This document shows, in pieces, positions 35,787 to 42,978 of a DNA stretch of 64,000 nt. The translations under genes and the position numbers were made by a program. Origin of the DNA: Rhizobium sp. BK316 (GTDB taxonomy: Bacteria; Pseudomonadota; Alphaproteobacteria; Rhizobiales; Rhizobiaceae). How positions within the stretch are numbered: position 1 is the stretch's first letter; each line of letters opens with the position of its first letter. The stretch is from positions 1 through 64,000 of the forward strand of contig NZ_JACHZR010000009.1 of assembly GCF_014193695.1 (NCBI RefSeq), given 5' to 3'. The notes beneath the pieces are model-generated. The model saw only the letters and a program-made list of their open reading frames with translations. It made no database searches and was not told the origin of the DNA.

Positions 35787-35885
35787 TCACTCCCGCCGCC
35801 GCCTGCTGCGCTGCGTGTCATAGAATCCCGGCGGCTTCTTGCGTACCCAGGCGACGAAGGTCTGGATGGCCGGTGAAGGCGTCGC
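35787..35885 (-). pseudogene. remnant resembling a regulator C-terminus
   Basis: The frame continues straight after the MFS stop codon and reads ATPSPAIQTFVAWVRKKPPG, then FYDTQRSRRRE-stop. PSPAIQTFVAWVRK resembles the final helix of LysR-type regulators. No start or upstream domain is present, so this is probably the 3' stub of a deleted gene. Confidence 0.4.
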
Positions 35886-35912
35886 TTATACCTTTTCACG
35901 AAAAAGGTATAA
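35886..35912. repeat. perfect AT-rich inverted repeat at the MFS stop codon
   Basis: TTATACCTTTT, CACGA, AAAAGGTATAA: 11 bp arms with a 5-nt spacer. It contains the last codons and stop of the MFS gene. It could act as a weak bidirectional terminator or mark a rearrangement junction. Confidence 0.65.
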
Positions 35913-37139
35913 CCAATTCGCAGCGCCAGCGAAGACAACGGCCATGGCAGCAAGCATCAGCCCGCCGGCAAGCAGGAAGGTCAGTTGCATGCCGGCTGAG
36001 ATCGCTGCCGGCGCCGCATGGATGAAATCCTGCGTGCCGGCGCCATAGGCGAAGACGGCGCCCATGAGGGATGCGCCTGACATCAGGCCGATATTGCGCG
36101 ACAGGCCGAGCAGGCCGGAGGCCGTGCCGCGCCGGTCCTTCGGCACGTCGGCAAGGGCTGCGGTGTTGTTGGCAGCCTGGAAAAGCTGGTAGCCGGGTGT
36201 GAGCACAATGATGGCGGCGATATAGCCCGCGACGCCCGAAAGCTCAGGCAGGATCGCCAGCAGGAAAGCGCCGGCGGCGAGCATCGCAAGGCCGATCGAA
36301 AGCACCCGTCGCGCGCCCCAGGCATCGACCAGCCGGCCGGAGGGCACGCCGCTGGCGATGGAGATGACCGGGCCGACGGACATGACGAGGCCGACCCAGG
36401 CGGGCTTCAGACCGAGCGCCAGGCCGAGATAGAAGGGGCCGACCACCAGCGTCGTCATCATCACGGCGGCGACCACGATATTGACGACGAGATTGGGGAC
36501 GAGGCGCCGTTCCAGCATGGCAAGCAGGCCCGCCGGGCGCGTCTTGCCCCTGGCCCTGTCAGCCGGCAGTGTCGCGATGGCCAAGATCAGTGCAAGTCCC
36601 GCCAGCGGAATCTGCACCCAGAAAATGCCGCGCCAGCCGGCAAGCGGGATCAGCGCGCCGCCGAGCGAGGGGCCGAGCGCCGTGCCAAGCGCGGAGACCG
36701 TGCCGAGCAGGCCCATGGCGCGGCCGATGCGCGCCTCGCTCGCGCTCTCGCGCATCAGCGCCATCGAGAGCGTCATCAGGAAGGCTGCGCCGACCCCTTG
36801 CGCGGCACGCGCGGCCATCAAGAGCGTCAGATCGGGCGCCATGGCCGAAACCAGCGAAGCGACGGCAAACAGGCCGAGGCCCGCAAGCTGCATGCGCTTC
36901 AGCCCATAGAGATCGCCGAGCCGGCCGACGATGACGACAGAGATCGTCAGGGCCGCGAGATAGGCGATGACGATGCCCTGCACCTGGGCGAAGGGCGCCG
37001 AAAAATCCTCCGCGAGCTTGGGCAGGGCGATGTTGGCGATGCTGGTGCCGAGCGAGGCGAGCAGCATTGAAAGGGACAGCGTCAGTGTGGCGCCCCGTCT
37101 TTCCGTTCGCTCCGATCCGGTCATTTCTGCCTGTTGCAT
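35886..37139 (-). CDS. MFS drug-efflux-type transporter
   Basis: 417 residues, about 12-14 TM helices. MFS signature motifs are present: GRLGDLYGLKRM (motif A, ~72-83), ARAAQGVGAAFLMTLSMALMRE (motif B/D) and LGPSLGGALIPLAGWRGIFWVQIPL (motif C, antiporter signature). It resembles the DHA2/EmrB branch but is shorter than the usual ~460-500 residues. It is divergent from a MerR gene with a MerR-like palindrome between them, a common efflux-pump switch. The C-terminus ends inside a perfect inverted repeat, so the last residues may be altered. Confidence 0.88.
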   Translation of the reverse strand: MQQAEMTGSERTERRGATLTLSLSMLLASLGTSIANIALPKLAEDFSAPFAQVQGIVIAYLAALTISVVIVGRLGDLYGLKRMQLAGLGLFAVASLVSAMAPDLTLLMAARAAQGVGAAFLMTLSMALMRESASEARIGRAMGLLGTVSALGTALGPSLGGALIPLAGWRGIFWVQIPLAGLALILAIATLPADRARGKTRPAGLLAMLERRLVPNLVVNIVVAAVMMTTLVVGPFYLGLALGLKPAWVGLVMSVGPVISIASGVPSGRLVDAWGARRVLSIGLAMLAAGAFLLAILPELSGVAGYIAAIIVLTPGYQLFQAANNTAALADVPKDRRGTASGLLGLSRNIGLMSGASLMGAVFAYGAGTQDFIHAAPAAISAGMQLTFLLAGGLMLAAMAVVFAGAANWLYLFREKV

Positions 37140-37186
37140 ATCGATATCCTCTTGCTTGAAATGTCATTCAAGAGCAGGCTACCAAT

Positions 37187-37200
37187 TCAAGCCGACTTGA
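37187..37200. promoter_or_regulatory. inverted repeat, candidate MerR operator
   Basis: TCAAG, CCGA, CTTGA: a symmetrical site in the 69-nt divergent region between MFS and MerR genes. CTTGA/TCAAG half-sites are repeated further upstream at ~37151-37172. MerR proteins bind such dyads inside long promoter spacers. Confidence 0.5.
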
Positions 37201-37208
37201 GGTCAAGC

Positions 37209-37640
37209 ATGAAATTTCTGGATATCGGAGAGGTCTCCGCAAGAAGCGGAATCAAGCCCTCGGCGCTGCGCTATTACGAGGAGGTCGGGCTCATCACCTC
37301 GGTCTTCCGCCACGGCTTGCGCCGGCAGTTCCCGCCCGAGGTGCTGTTGCAGCTGACGCTGATTTCGATGGGCAAGACGGCCGGTTTCTCGCTGGAGGAG
37401 ATATCGGGCATGTTCGGCAGGACCGGCGGCCCGGACCTGCCGCGCGCAACGCTCCACGAGAAGGCCGACGAAATCGACCGCCAGATCCGCCAGCTCTCGG
37501 CGCTGCGCGACACGCTGCGGCACGTGGCCGAATGCCCGGCGCCCTCGCATATGGAATGCCCGACCTTTCGCCGGCTGGTGGAGGTGGCGGGCAAGCGGGC
37601 GAGCGCCGGCAAGGCGGCGCGCAAGGGGAAGGGCGGATAA
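37209..37640 (+). CDS. MerR-family transcriptional regulator
   Basis: 143 residues. The winged-helix DNA-binding part is at 3-70: FLDIGEVSARSGIKPSALRYYEEVGLI (classical MerR N-terminus), then RRQFPPEVLLQLTLISMGKTAGFSLEEI. A dimerisation helix follows (LHEKADEIDRQIRQLSALRD), then two cysteines (AECPAPSHMECPTF) that resemble the SoxR/CueR-type sensing region but are not in a standard spacing. ATG 37209 is used. It probably controls the divergent MFS pump. Confidence 0.9.
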   Translation: MKFLDIGEVSARSGIKPSALRYYEEVGLITSVFRHGLRRQFPPEVLLQLTLISMGKTAGFSLEEISGMFGRTGGPDLPRATLHEKADEIDRQIRQLSALRDTLRHVAECPAPSHMECPTFRRLVEVAGKRASAGKAARKGKGG

Positions 37641-37671
37641 GGGTCGGGGCACGCCCCGATCGGTGTTGCGC

Positions 37672-38109
37672 TCAGCCGAGTTCCTGGGCGAGCCCGATGA
37701 GAATCCCTTCAGGCCCGCGGATGTAGCAGAGCCGGTACGCCTCCATATACTGGACGACTTCGCCGACGAGCTCAGCGCCGCGCGCACGCAGCCTTTCAAG
37801 CGTGTCGTCGAGATCATCGACGGCGAACATGACGCGGAGGTAGCCGAGCGCGTTGACCGGGGCGTTGCGGTGATCTGCGACGACGCGAGGGGCGAGGAAG
37901 CGGGAGAGCTCCAGCCGGCTGTGTCCGTCCGGTGTGCGCATCATGGCGATCTCGACACGCTGATCGCCCAGTCCGGTGATGCGTCCGGCCCATTCTCCCT
38001 CGATCATGGCCCGCCCTTCGAGATTGAGGCCGAGTTCGCGAAAGAATTCAATCGTCACGTCAAGGTCTTCGACGACGATTCCGACATTGTCCATTCGCTT
38101 GAGCGCCAT
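37672..38109 (-). CDS. VOC-family protein
   Basis: 145 residues, one glyoxalase/bleomycin-resistance domain: MDNVGIVVEDLDVTIEFFRELGLNLEG at the N-terminus, RLELSRF in the middle and a second unit ending CYIRGPEGILIGLAQELG. Metal ligands at the first position are not clearly His, so catalysis is uncertain. It is convergent with the MerR gene (31 nt). Confidence 0.85.
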   Translation of the reverse strand: MALKRMDNVGIVVEDLDVTIEFFRELGLNLEGRAMIEGEWAGRITGLGDQRVEIAMMRTPDGHSRLELSRFLAPRVVADHRNAPVNALGYLRVMFAVDDLDDTLERLRARGAELVGEVVQYMEAYRLCYIRGPEGILIGLAQELG

Positions 38110-38390
38110 GTTTTCAATCTCCGTGGTTGTCGTTTCGATTTACAAGGCGTTGCCTCGTCGAACAAAGAACGTTTGAGGCAGGCCAATGCCGACAGCCATC
38201 CACGCCCGATCGGCTGTTTTCCACGTCGCAAGCTTGAAACATGCACCGCCTCGGCGGAAGGTCGGGATGCGGTCCCCCATCGCGGGCAGGCGAGAGGGCG
38301 GAAGCAAAAAAATCGAGCGCCGTGTCGGATCGGCCAGATCAGGCCCGTCTTAGAGACATTGCCACAGTTCAATCCAAAGGGAGAATCATC

Positions 38391-38834
38391 ATGCCAAGCA
38401 CAATTCGCCTTCACCGCGTCCTGGCAACCACTCCGGACAAGGTCTATCGCGCCTTCCTGGAAGCCGATGCCGTTGCCAAATGGCTTCCCCCCAACGGCTT
38501 TGTCTGCACGGTCCACCATCTGGAACCGATCGTGGGAGGCACACACAAGATGTCTTTCCGCAACTTCACCACCGGCCACAGCCATTCCTTCGGCGGTGAG
38601 TATCTGGAACTCGTTCCCGGCCAGAAGCTTCGCTACACCGACACGTTCGACGACGCCAACCTGCCTGGCGAAATGGACGTGACGGTGACCCTGACGAAGG
38701 TTTCGGTCGGCACCGAACTCCATGTGGTGCAGGCCGGCATCCCTGACCTCATCCCGCCGGAGGCCTGCTATCTCGGCTGGCAGGAATCGCTGCGCAACCT
38801 TGCCCGTCTGGTCGAGCCCGATATTCAGGAATAG
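38391..38834 (+). CDS. SRPBCC / AHSA1-domain protein
   Basis: 147 residues. The AHSA1-like SRPBCC fold is evident: LHRVLATTPDKVYRAFLEADAVAKWLPPNGF at the N-terminus, VGGTHKMSFRNF, GGEYLELVPGQKLRYTDTFDDA and a C-terminal helix GWQESLRNLARLVE. Such proteins bind hydrophobic ligands or modify regulators; no catalytic residues are defined. AAAGGGAGAATCATC gives a good ribosome site before ATG 38391. A terminator follows. Confidence 0.88.
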   Translation: MPSTIRLHRVLATTPDKVYRAFLEADAVAKWLPPNGFVCTVHHLEPIVGGTHKMSFRNFTTGHSHSFGGEYLELVPGQKLRYTDTFDDANLPGEMDVTVTLTKVSVGTELHVVQAGIPDLIPPEACYLGWQESLRNLARLVEPDIQE

Positions 38835-38852
38835 GCGTCAAAACGTAAAGGG

Positions 38853-38887
38853 AGGCCGGGTCTGCAAAGCTGCGGAGCCGGCCTTTT
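38853..38887 (+). terminator. intrinsic terminator after AHSA1 gene
   Basis: AGGCCGG, 18-nt loop, CCGGCCT, TTTT. It starts 19 nt after the AHSA1 stop codon. Confidence 0.7.
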
Positions 38888-39274
38888 CCATGTGTGCTTC
38901 TGCCCGCTACAAAGGGCGAAAAGGGGTGACGGAGCCGGTTGCGGATTGCGCTTTCGGGGGAAGGGATTTCGAACCGCCGAAGCCCTGCGTGTCCGCTTTT
39001 GTTGACGGCAAGCACGATGGCGGGCCGCCCCTGGTAGAGGATGACCCTTTCCGGCTCGGCGGGGCCTGTAGGGTCCGTCACGGGACAGTGTCCACCATAT
39101 CAAAGTATGATTTCGCCTGCCGGAATATCTGCGAGGATCGCTTCGTCGCTTACAGCATCGGCCCGAAAATCGGATACGGTTTTCGGAAAGCCTGATGCGT
39201 AGATTCAAGAGTTAGAGCGTCCTTAGTGCGTCCGAATGGACGCACGGCGCTCTAATGGCAGGAGAGTTCTTTCG
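38888..39274. other. intergenic region without convincing genes
   Basis: Open frames here on the minus strand start within or read through the terminator and have atypical composition (R/P/S-rich). A GGATTTCGAACC box near 38964 resembles a tRNA T-loop but no cloverleaf can be drawn around it. Before the cytochrome P460 gene there is an inverted pair TTAGAGCG (39211-39218) and CGCTCTAA (39248-39255) around TAGTGCGTCC.. ATGGACGCA.. that may be regulatory. Confidence 0.4.
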
Positions 39275-39796
39275 ATGAAGCAGATTATCACGGTGTCCTT
39301 GGCGGCCGGTCTGGTGACAGGCCTGATCGGTTACGATGCCACAGCATCCGGGGAGGCTGACGCCGCGCGCGCGCCGGCCCTGACGACACTGCCCGCCGGT
39401 TACCGCGACTGGCGGCTGATCACTGTGGCGCATGAGGAGGGCAAGCTCGACGATATCAGAGCTGTCCTGGGCAACGACATTGCGATCACGGCCTTCCGGG
39501 AGGGGGCCGCTACCTATCCCGACGGCACCATCATCGGACGCCTTGCCTGGGATTATCACCCGCTGGAGGAAAGCAAAGCAGCCTTCGGCGCTCCCCAGTC
39601 CTTTGTCGCGGGATTGCCCAAGAACGGCGTGCAGTTCATGGTCAAGGATGCAAAGAAGTTCGCCTCGACCGGCGGCTGGGGTTATGTCGAATTCGATGAC
39701 GGCAAACCCTCCGCTACGGCAATGCCCGAAGCCTGCTTTGCCTGTCACACGGTCGTCAAGGACCGCGACTTCGTGTTCAGCCGGTACGCACCCTGA
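39275..39796 (+). CDS. secreted cytochrome P460-family protein
   Basis: 173 residues. A signal peptide (MKQIITVSLAAGLVTGLIG, to ~24) precedes a P460 domain: LPAGYRDWRLITVAHEEGK, YPDGTIIGRLAWDYHPLEES, GVQFMVKDAKKFASTGGWGY and the haem c site EACFACHTVVKDRDFVF (CxxCH). AGGAGAG precedes ATG 39275. P460 cytochromes oxidise hydroxylamine or detoxify NO in some bacteria; the role in rhizobia is not established. It probably functions in the periplasm. Confidence 0.9.
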   Translation: MKQIITVSLAAGLVTGLIGYDATASGEADAARAPALTTLPAGYRDWRLITVAHEEGKLDDIRAVLGNDIAITAFREGAATYPDGTIIGRLAWDYHPLEESKAAFGAPQSFVAGLPKNGVQFMVKDAKKFASTGGWGYVEFDDGKPSATAMPEACFACHTVVKDRDFVFSRYAP

Positions 39797-39886
39797 GAGG
39801 CGTATCGTGCCTTTTCCCGCGTCAACGAAGAGATTAAATAACTGTCCACCGTGCAGTGGAGGATTTACTCACCGGAGACCAGAGCA

Positions 39887-40318
39887 ATGTCCGAGAGCCG
39901 CATAGGTAGTCTTGCGACGGCACCGCGCACGCCGAGCCCCAGCTATGAGGGCCAGATTATGCCCGAGCGCTTCGCCGGTATGGCTGAATTGAGGTTGGCG
40001 AAACCACTCTTGCTGACACAGTTCGGCGTCAATCACGTGCGGCTTGAACCGGGAGCGTGGTCGTCACTCCGCCACTGGCACGCGGTTGAGGACGAATTCA
40101 TATACGTGCTCGAAGGCACACTGACATTGCTCGACGATAATGGTCTTCATGAGCTGACTCCCGGCATGTTCGCCGCCTTTCCGGCGGGTGAGCCAAACGG
40201 ACATCACATACGGAACCGGTCGGACCAGCCGGGCAGCTTCCTGGCTGTCGGCTCACGCCGGCCGGGTGAGGAAACGATCCATTACCCCGACCAGAACTTC
40301 GGACCGATCCGGAAATAG
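39887..40318 (+). CDS. cupin-domain protein
   Basis: 143 residues. Cupin motif 1 is GAWSSLRHWHAVEDEFIYVLEGTLTLL (G(X)5HXH(X)3-4E(X)6G), and motif 2 is PAGEPNGHHIRNRSD. The metal ligands His, His, Glu and His are all present. It matches single-domain cupins often found next to detoxification genes. ATG 39887 is used. It follows the cytochrome P460 gene by 90 nt on the same strand. The substrate is unknown. Confidence 0.88.
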   Translation: MSESRIGSLATAPRTPSPSYEGQIMPERFAGMAELRLAKPLLLTQFGVNHVRLEPGAWSSLRHWHAVEDEFIYVLEGTLTLLDDNGLHELTPGMFAAFPAGEPNGHHIRNRSDQPGSFLAVGSRRPGEETIHYPDQNFGPIRK

Positions 40319-40558
40319 GGGCTCGGCTCACGTTGTGGGGAAGCTTGATTATCCGCATCGTCCCTCTCTGATCGGCCGCCGATCGATTATCCCCGTATTG
40401 CTTGTATGGGGAGCATCCCATGGCAACTGCGGATCAAAAAACAGCCTTCGATCCGGCGTTGTCCCCATTGATGCACGATATCGGCGGATTCCGTGATATA
40501 ATCCTTCGTTGCCGGCGGCCTCGTCAGCCGTGGCGTTGCGTGCACAGAGGCTTGTCCG

Positions 40559-41965
40559 ATGAGTGAAATGGACGTGCTTTTTTCGGCCCTGCGACAGGCG
40601 GCCGACCCCGAGACGGTCGACTGCATCGAAAATGTCGTCAGGCATGGCGCCGATCGAGAACTCAACCGCATCAATGCGCTGGCCTTCGCCGGGGCGCATC
40701 ATCTCGATGAAGAGAAGGTGATCGCGGCCTTTCTCCATGCTGCCCGCATCGGGGCGTTCGAGATGACCTGGAACGTGCTTTGCCCCGGATGCGGCGGCGT
40801 GCTCGACAGTGGTGCCACCCTGAAAACTGTCGATCGGGAATGCTATCATTGCGCGCTCTGCGCGGCCGGTTACGAGCCGACCCTCGATGAAATGGTCGAG
40901 GTGTCCTTCACGGTCAGTCCGCGCGTGCGCAAGATCGCCGCCCACGACCCCGACCGGTTGCCTTCGCTCGAATATTACCGCCAGATCTTTTTCAGCACCG
41001 GCGTCGACCTGCCTGACAATCTCGAAGAAAGGTTCTCGCACGTCCTTCTGGAGGAGGTTGAGCTGGAGCCGGGCGAGCGAGCGCTCGTCTCGTTGCAGCT
41101 GCCGGCGCAATTCGTCATCATCTTCGATGCGGTGACGCATTCGGCGCAGTTCATCGACGTGCAGGGCGAGCCGACGGAGGAGCGACAGAACCTGTCGATG
41201 GTCCTCGGCCAAGGCCATGCGGCGAACGAGACGCTTGTCCTGCGCCCCGGCCCGCTGCGGCTGACGCTGGAAAACCACACCGATCGCAGGGTGCTGCCGA
41301 ATGTCTGCGTCGCGGGAGACGAGCTGCACGACATATTGGGCCACAGGCGACCCTTCCTGACGGCCAAGCGGCTTTTGACGAACCAGAATTTTCGCGACAT
41401 CTACCGGACCGATACGCTCGATGTCGACCAGCGCCTGAAGATCACCAGCCTGACCTTCCTCTTCACCGACCTCAGGGGCTCGACCGCCCTTTACGAGCGT
41501 GTCGGCGATCTCTCGGCCTTCGATCTGGTGCGCACGCATTTCAGGGTTCTGCACGAGATCGTCGCGGCCGAGGCCGGCGCAGTCGTGAAAACCATCGGCG
41601 ACGCCGTGATGGCGACCTTCCCGAGCCCGGACCGCGCGGTGGCGGCAGCACTTCGGATGCGCGAAGCGATGCTGCAGCTGAACGCCGAACGCGGCAGCGA
41701 GGATCTCCTCCTGAAGATCGGCATCCATGAGGGACCATGCCTCGCTGTCAATATGAACGACCGGCAGGACTATTTCGGCCAGACCGTCAATATCGCCTCG
41801 CGTGTGCAGGAGCTCGCCGAACCGCATGTGATCCTGACGACGGAAGCGGTGGTCGGCAACGAGCAGGTCACGGAAATATTGCGCGACGGCGGCATCAGCT
41901 CGGTGTCGCGGATGGAGGAGCTTCATGGCATCGGGCGGGAAGTGCGGATTTTTGCGCTGTCGTGA
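40559..41965 (+). CDS. class III adenylate/guanylate cyclase with N-terminal zinc-ribbon/DUF5939 region
   Basis: 468 residues. The N-terminal 280 residues (DUF5939-like) include a four-cysteine ribbon, CPGC and CYHCALC (~79-103), that may bind zinc. The catalytic domain is at ~295-469: TFLFTDLRGSTALYERVGD (first metal Asp), VVKTIGDAVMATF (second Asp), LKIGIHEGPCLAV and FGQTVNIASRVQEL (the transition-state Asn/Arg). It is soluble. It makes a cyclic nucleotide second messenger from ATP or GTP in response to an unknown signal. The C-terminal GIGREVRIFALS is duplicated downstream as a remnant. Confidence 0.92.
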   Translation: MSEMDVLFSALRQAADPETVDCIENVVRHGADRELNRINALAFAGAHHLDEEKVIAAFLHAARIGAFEMTWNVLCPGCGGVLDSGATLKTVDRECYHCALCAAGYEPTLDEMVEVSFTVSPRVRKIAAHDPDRLPSLEYYRQIFFSTGVDLPDNLEERFSHVLLEEVELEPGERALVSLQLPAQFVIIFDAVTHSAQFIDVQGEPTEERQNLSMVLGQGHAANETLVLRPGPLRLTLENHTDRRVLPNVCVAGDELHDILGHRRPFLTAKRLLTNQNFRDIYRTDTLDVDQRLKITSLTFLFTDLRGSTALYERVGDLSAFDLVRTHFRVLHEIVAAEAGAVVKTIGDAVMATFPSPDRAVAAALRMREAMLQLNAERGSEDLLLKIGIHEGPCLAVNMNDRQDYFGQTVNIASRVQELAEPHVILTTEAVVGNEQVTEILRDGGISSVSRMEELHGIGREVRIFALS

Positions 41966-42157
41966 GGGGGCTGCGCAATGACATGCCATCGCAGTGAAAA
42001 GCCTCGCCGCGTCGTCGGTCCGGTTCGCGAGCGGCAACCAAACGTTTGCCGGGTCGAACGCTAAAAACTTTAGTATTTTCGAAAATAAAAAAATATTTGG
42101 CGCCAAACAATGATACGGTGCGCTTGTAGAATAAATTTTTTTAAGAAGAGGCAAATC

Positions 42158-42274
42158 ATGCAGCAATTTTTTCCTGGCCTGACGGGAAGGCAAATCGCAA
42201 TCTTTCTGATCGAAACATCGGTGCTTACAGCTGCGCTCATTGGCGTCCTTGTTGTGACGATACCTATGATTTGA
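42158..42274 (+). CDS. 38-residue membrane protein
   Basis: ATG preceded by AAGAAGAGG. The product starts MQQFFPGLTGRQIAIFLIET, followed by a hydrophobic stretch SVLTAALIGVLVVTIPMI. It is a single TM helix with a short polar N-terminus. It lies in an AT-rich stretch after the cyclase. Function unknown. Confidence 0.5.
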   Translation: MQQFFPGLTGRQIAIFLIETSVLTAALIGVLVVTIPMI

Positions 42275-42315
42275 CCAAGCCTAAGCGAGCAGACCGTGCG
42301 CGTATTCGTTCTCGC

Positions 42316-42522
42316 TCAAATGATGATGGGGGCAGGTACCGGAAGTCGTTTAAGCTTTGCGTCACGCCATCCCAATCGGGCGCAGTACCATTCTGCAGCA
42401 CGTATCCCGCTCCTTCTGTCCGAGAAAGGCCCGTCCAGATAGTGTGGCTTACCCCGAAAGACAATCGCTACTCCTCGTGAGACCTGATCCCACACTATCA
42501 CCATGTCGGCTTCATATGTCAT
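42316..42522 (-). CDS. small hypothetical protein
   Basis: 68 residues or 62 from an internal Met: ADMVIVWDQVSRGVAIVFRG followed by KPHYLDGPFSDRRSGIRAAEWYCARLGWRDAKL. Its folded-looking composition and ordered alternation of hydrophobic and charged residues suggest a true gene. It overlaps no confirmed gene. No family assignment. Confidence 0.45.
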   Translation of the reverse strand: MTYEADMVIVWDQVSRGVAIVFRGKPHYLDGPFSDRRSGIRAAEWYCARLGWRDAKLKRLPVPAPIII

Positions 42523-42625
42523 TGCGACACCATTTGCGGGAGGTGCCCGGTGTGCGGTGGTCTGCTCCGGTGTTGAAGATATAGGACTGTATGAGTGGAA
42601 TGACAGAACTCGTCATTTTTCACAG

Positions 42626-42661
42626 GGCACCGGTCGGCAGGTGAGGATATTTGCGCTGTCG
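42626..42661 (+). pseudogene. remnant duplicate of cyclase C-terminus
   Basis: The frame reads GTGRQVRIFALS and corresponds to GIGREVRIFALS, the last residues of the cyclase ending at 41965. At DNA level the pair shares GATxTTTGCGCTGTCG. It lacks a stop at the equivalent position. It is interpreted as the end of a second, lost cyclase copy, or the second arm of an insertion that separated gene end and terminator. Confidence 0.5.
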
Positions 42662-42831
42662 CCAGGGGGGCGTCTGCGCTTTGATGTCATGCGAGTTCGA
42701 GCGGTTTGCGCTGAGAGGTCGCTCACCATCCGCGGGCTGGCAAAAAAGGGCAGGAGGGTGGGACTTTAGTCCGATTGAAGCTGGCGATCCGGCCGCTAGT
42801 TTTTGTTCCGCTGATGACTCCAGGATCAGCG

Positions 42832-42871
42832 CGAAAAGGGTGTCTTTTTCAGAGTCGGAGCACCCTTTTCG
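42832..42871. repeat. 11-bp perfect inverted repeat
   Basis: CGAAAAGGGTG at 42832-42842 and CACCCTTTTCG at 42861-42871, with an 18-nt loop. It lies 18 nt upstream of a strong terminator. Confidence 0.6.
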
Positions 42872-42888
42872 ACCCTTTCTCCTGATCA

Positions 42889-42915
42889 GCCGCCAACACC
42901 CCTTGGCGGCTTTTT
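42889..42915 (+). terminator. strong intrinsic terminator
   Basis: GCCGCCAA, CACCCC, TTGGCGGC, TTTTT: a perfect 8-bp stem with T tract on the plus strand. No complete plus-strand gene ends just before it, so it either ended the lost cyclase copy or terminates a small RNA that contains the 42832-42871 hairpin. Confidence 0.8.
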
Positions 42916-42978
42916 CGTGCAGGTTCCGCTCAAGCCGAGCGTTGCCCCACAGCATGGACGTCGGTTGCGGCGGCCAGT

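Larger units (their letters stand above)
35515..35885. other. intergenic region with repeat and gene remnant
   Basis: It contains a perfect palindrome (35671-35703) of the mosaic repeat family and, on the minus strand at 35787-35885, a short frame that reads like the C-terminus of a LysR regulator directly after the MFS stop codon. The rest shows no coding sequence. Confidence 0.5.

Noticed and set aside
38950..39000. tRNA-like T-loop (GGATTTCGAACC)
   Set aside because: No matching T-stem, anticodon arm or acceptor stem could be drawn on either strand.
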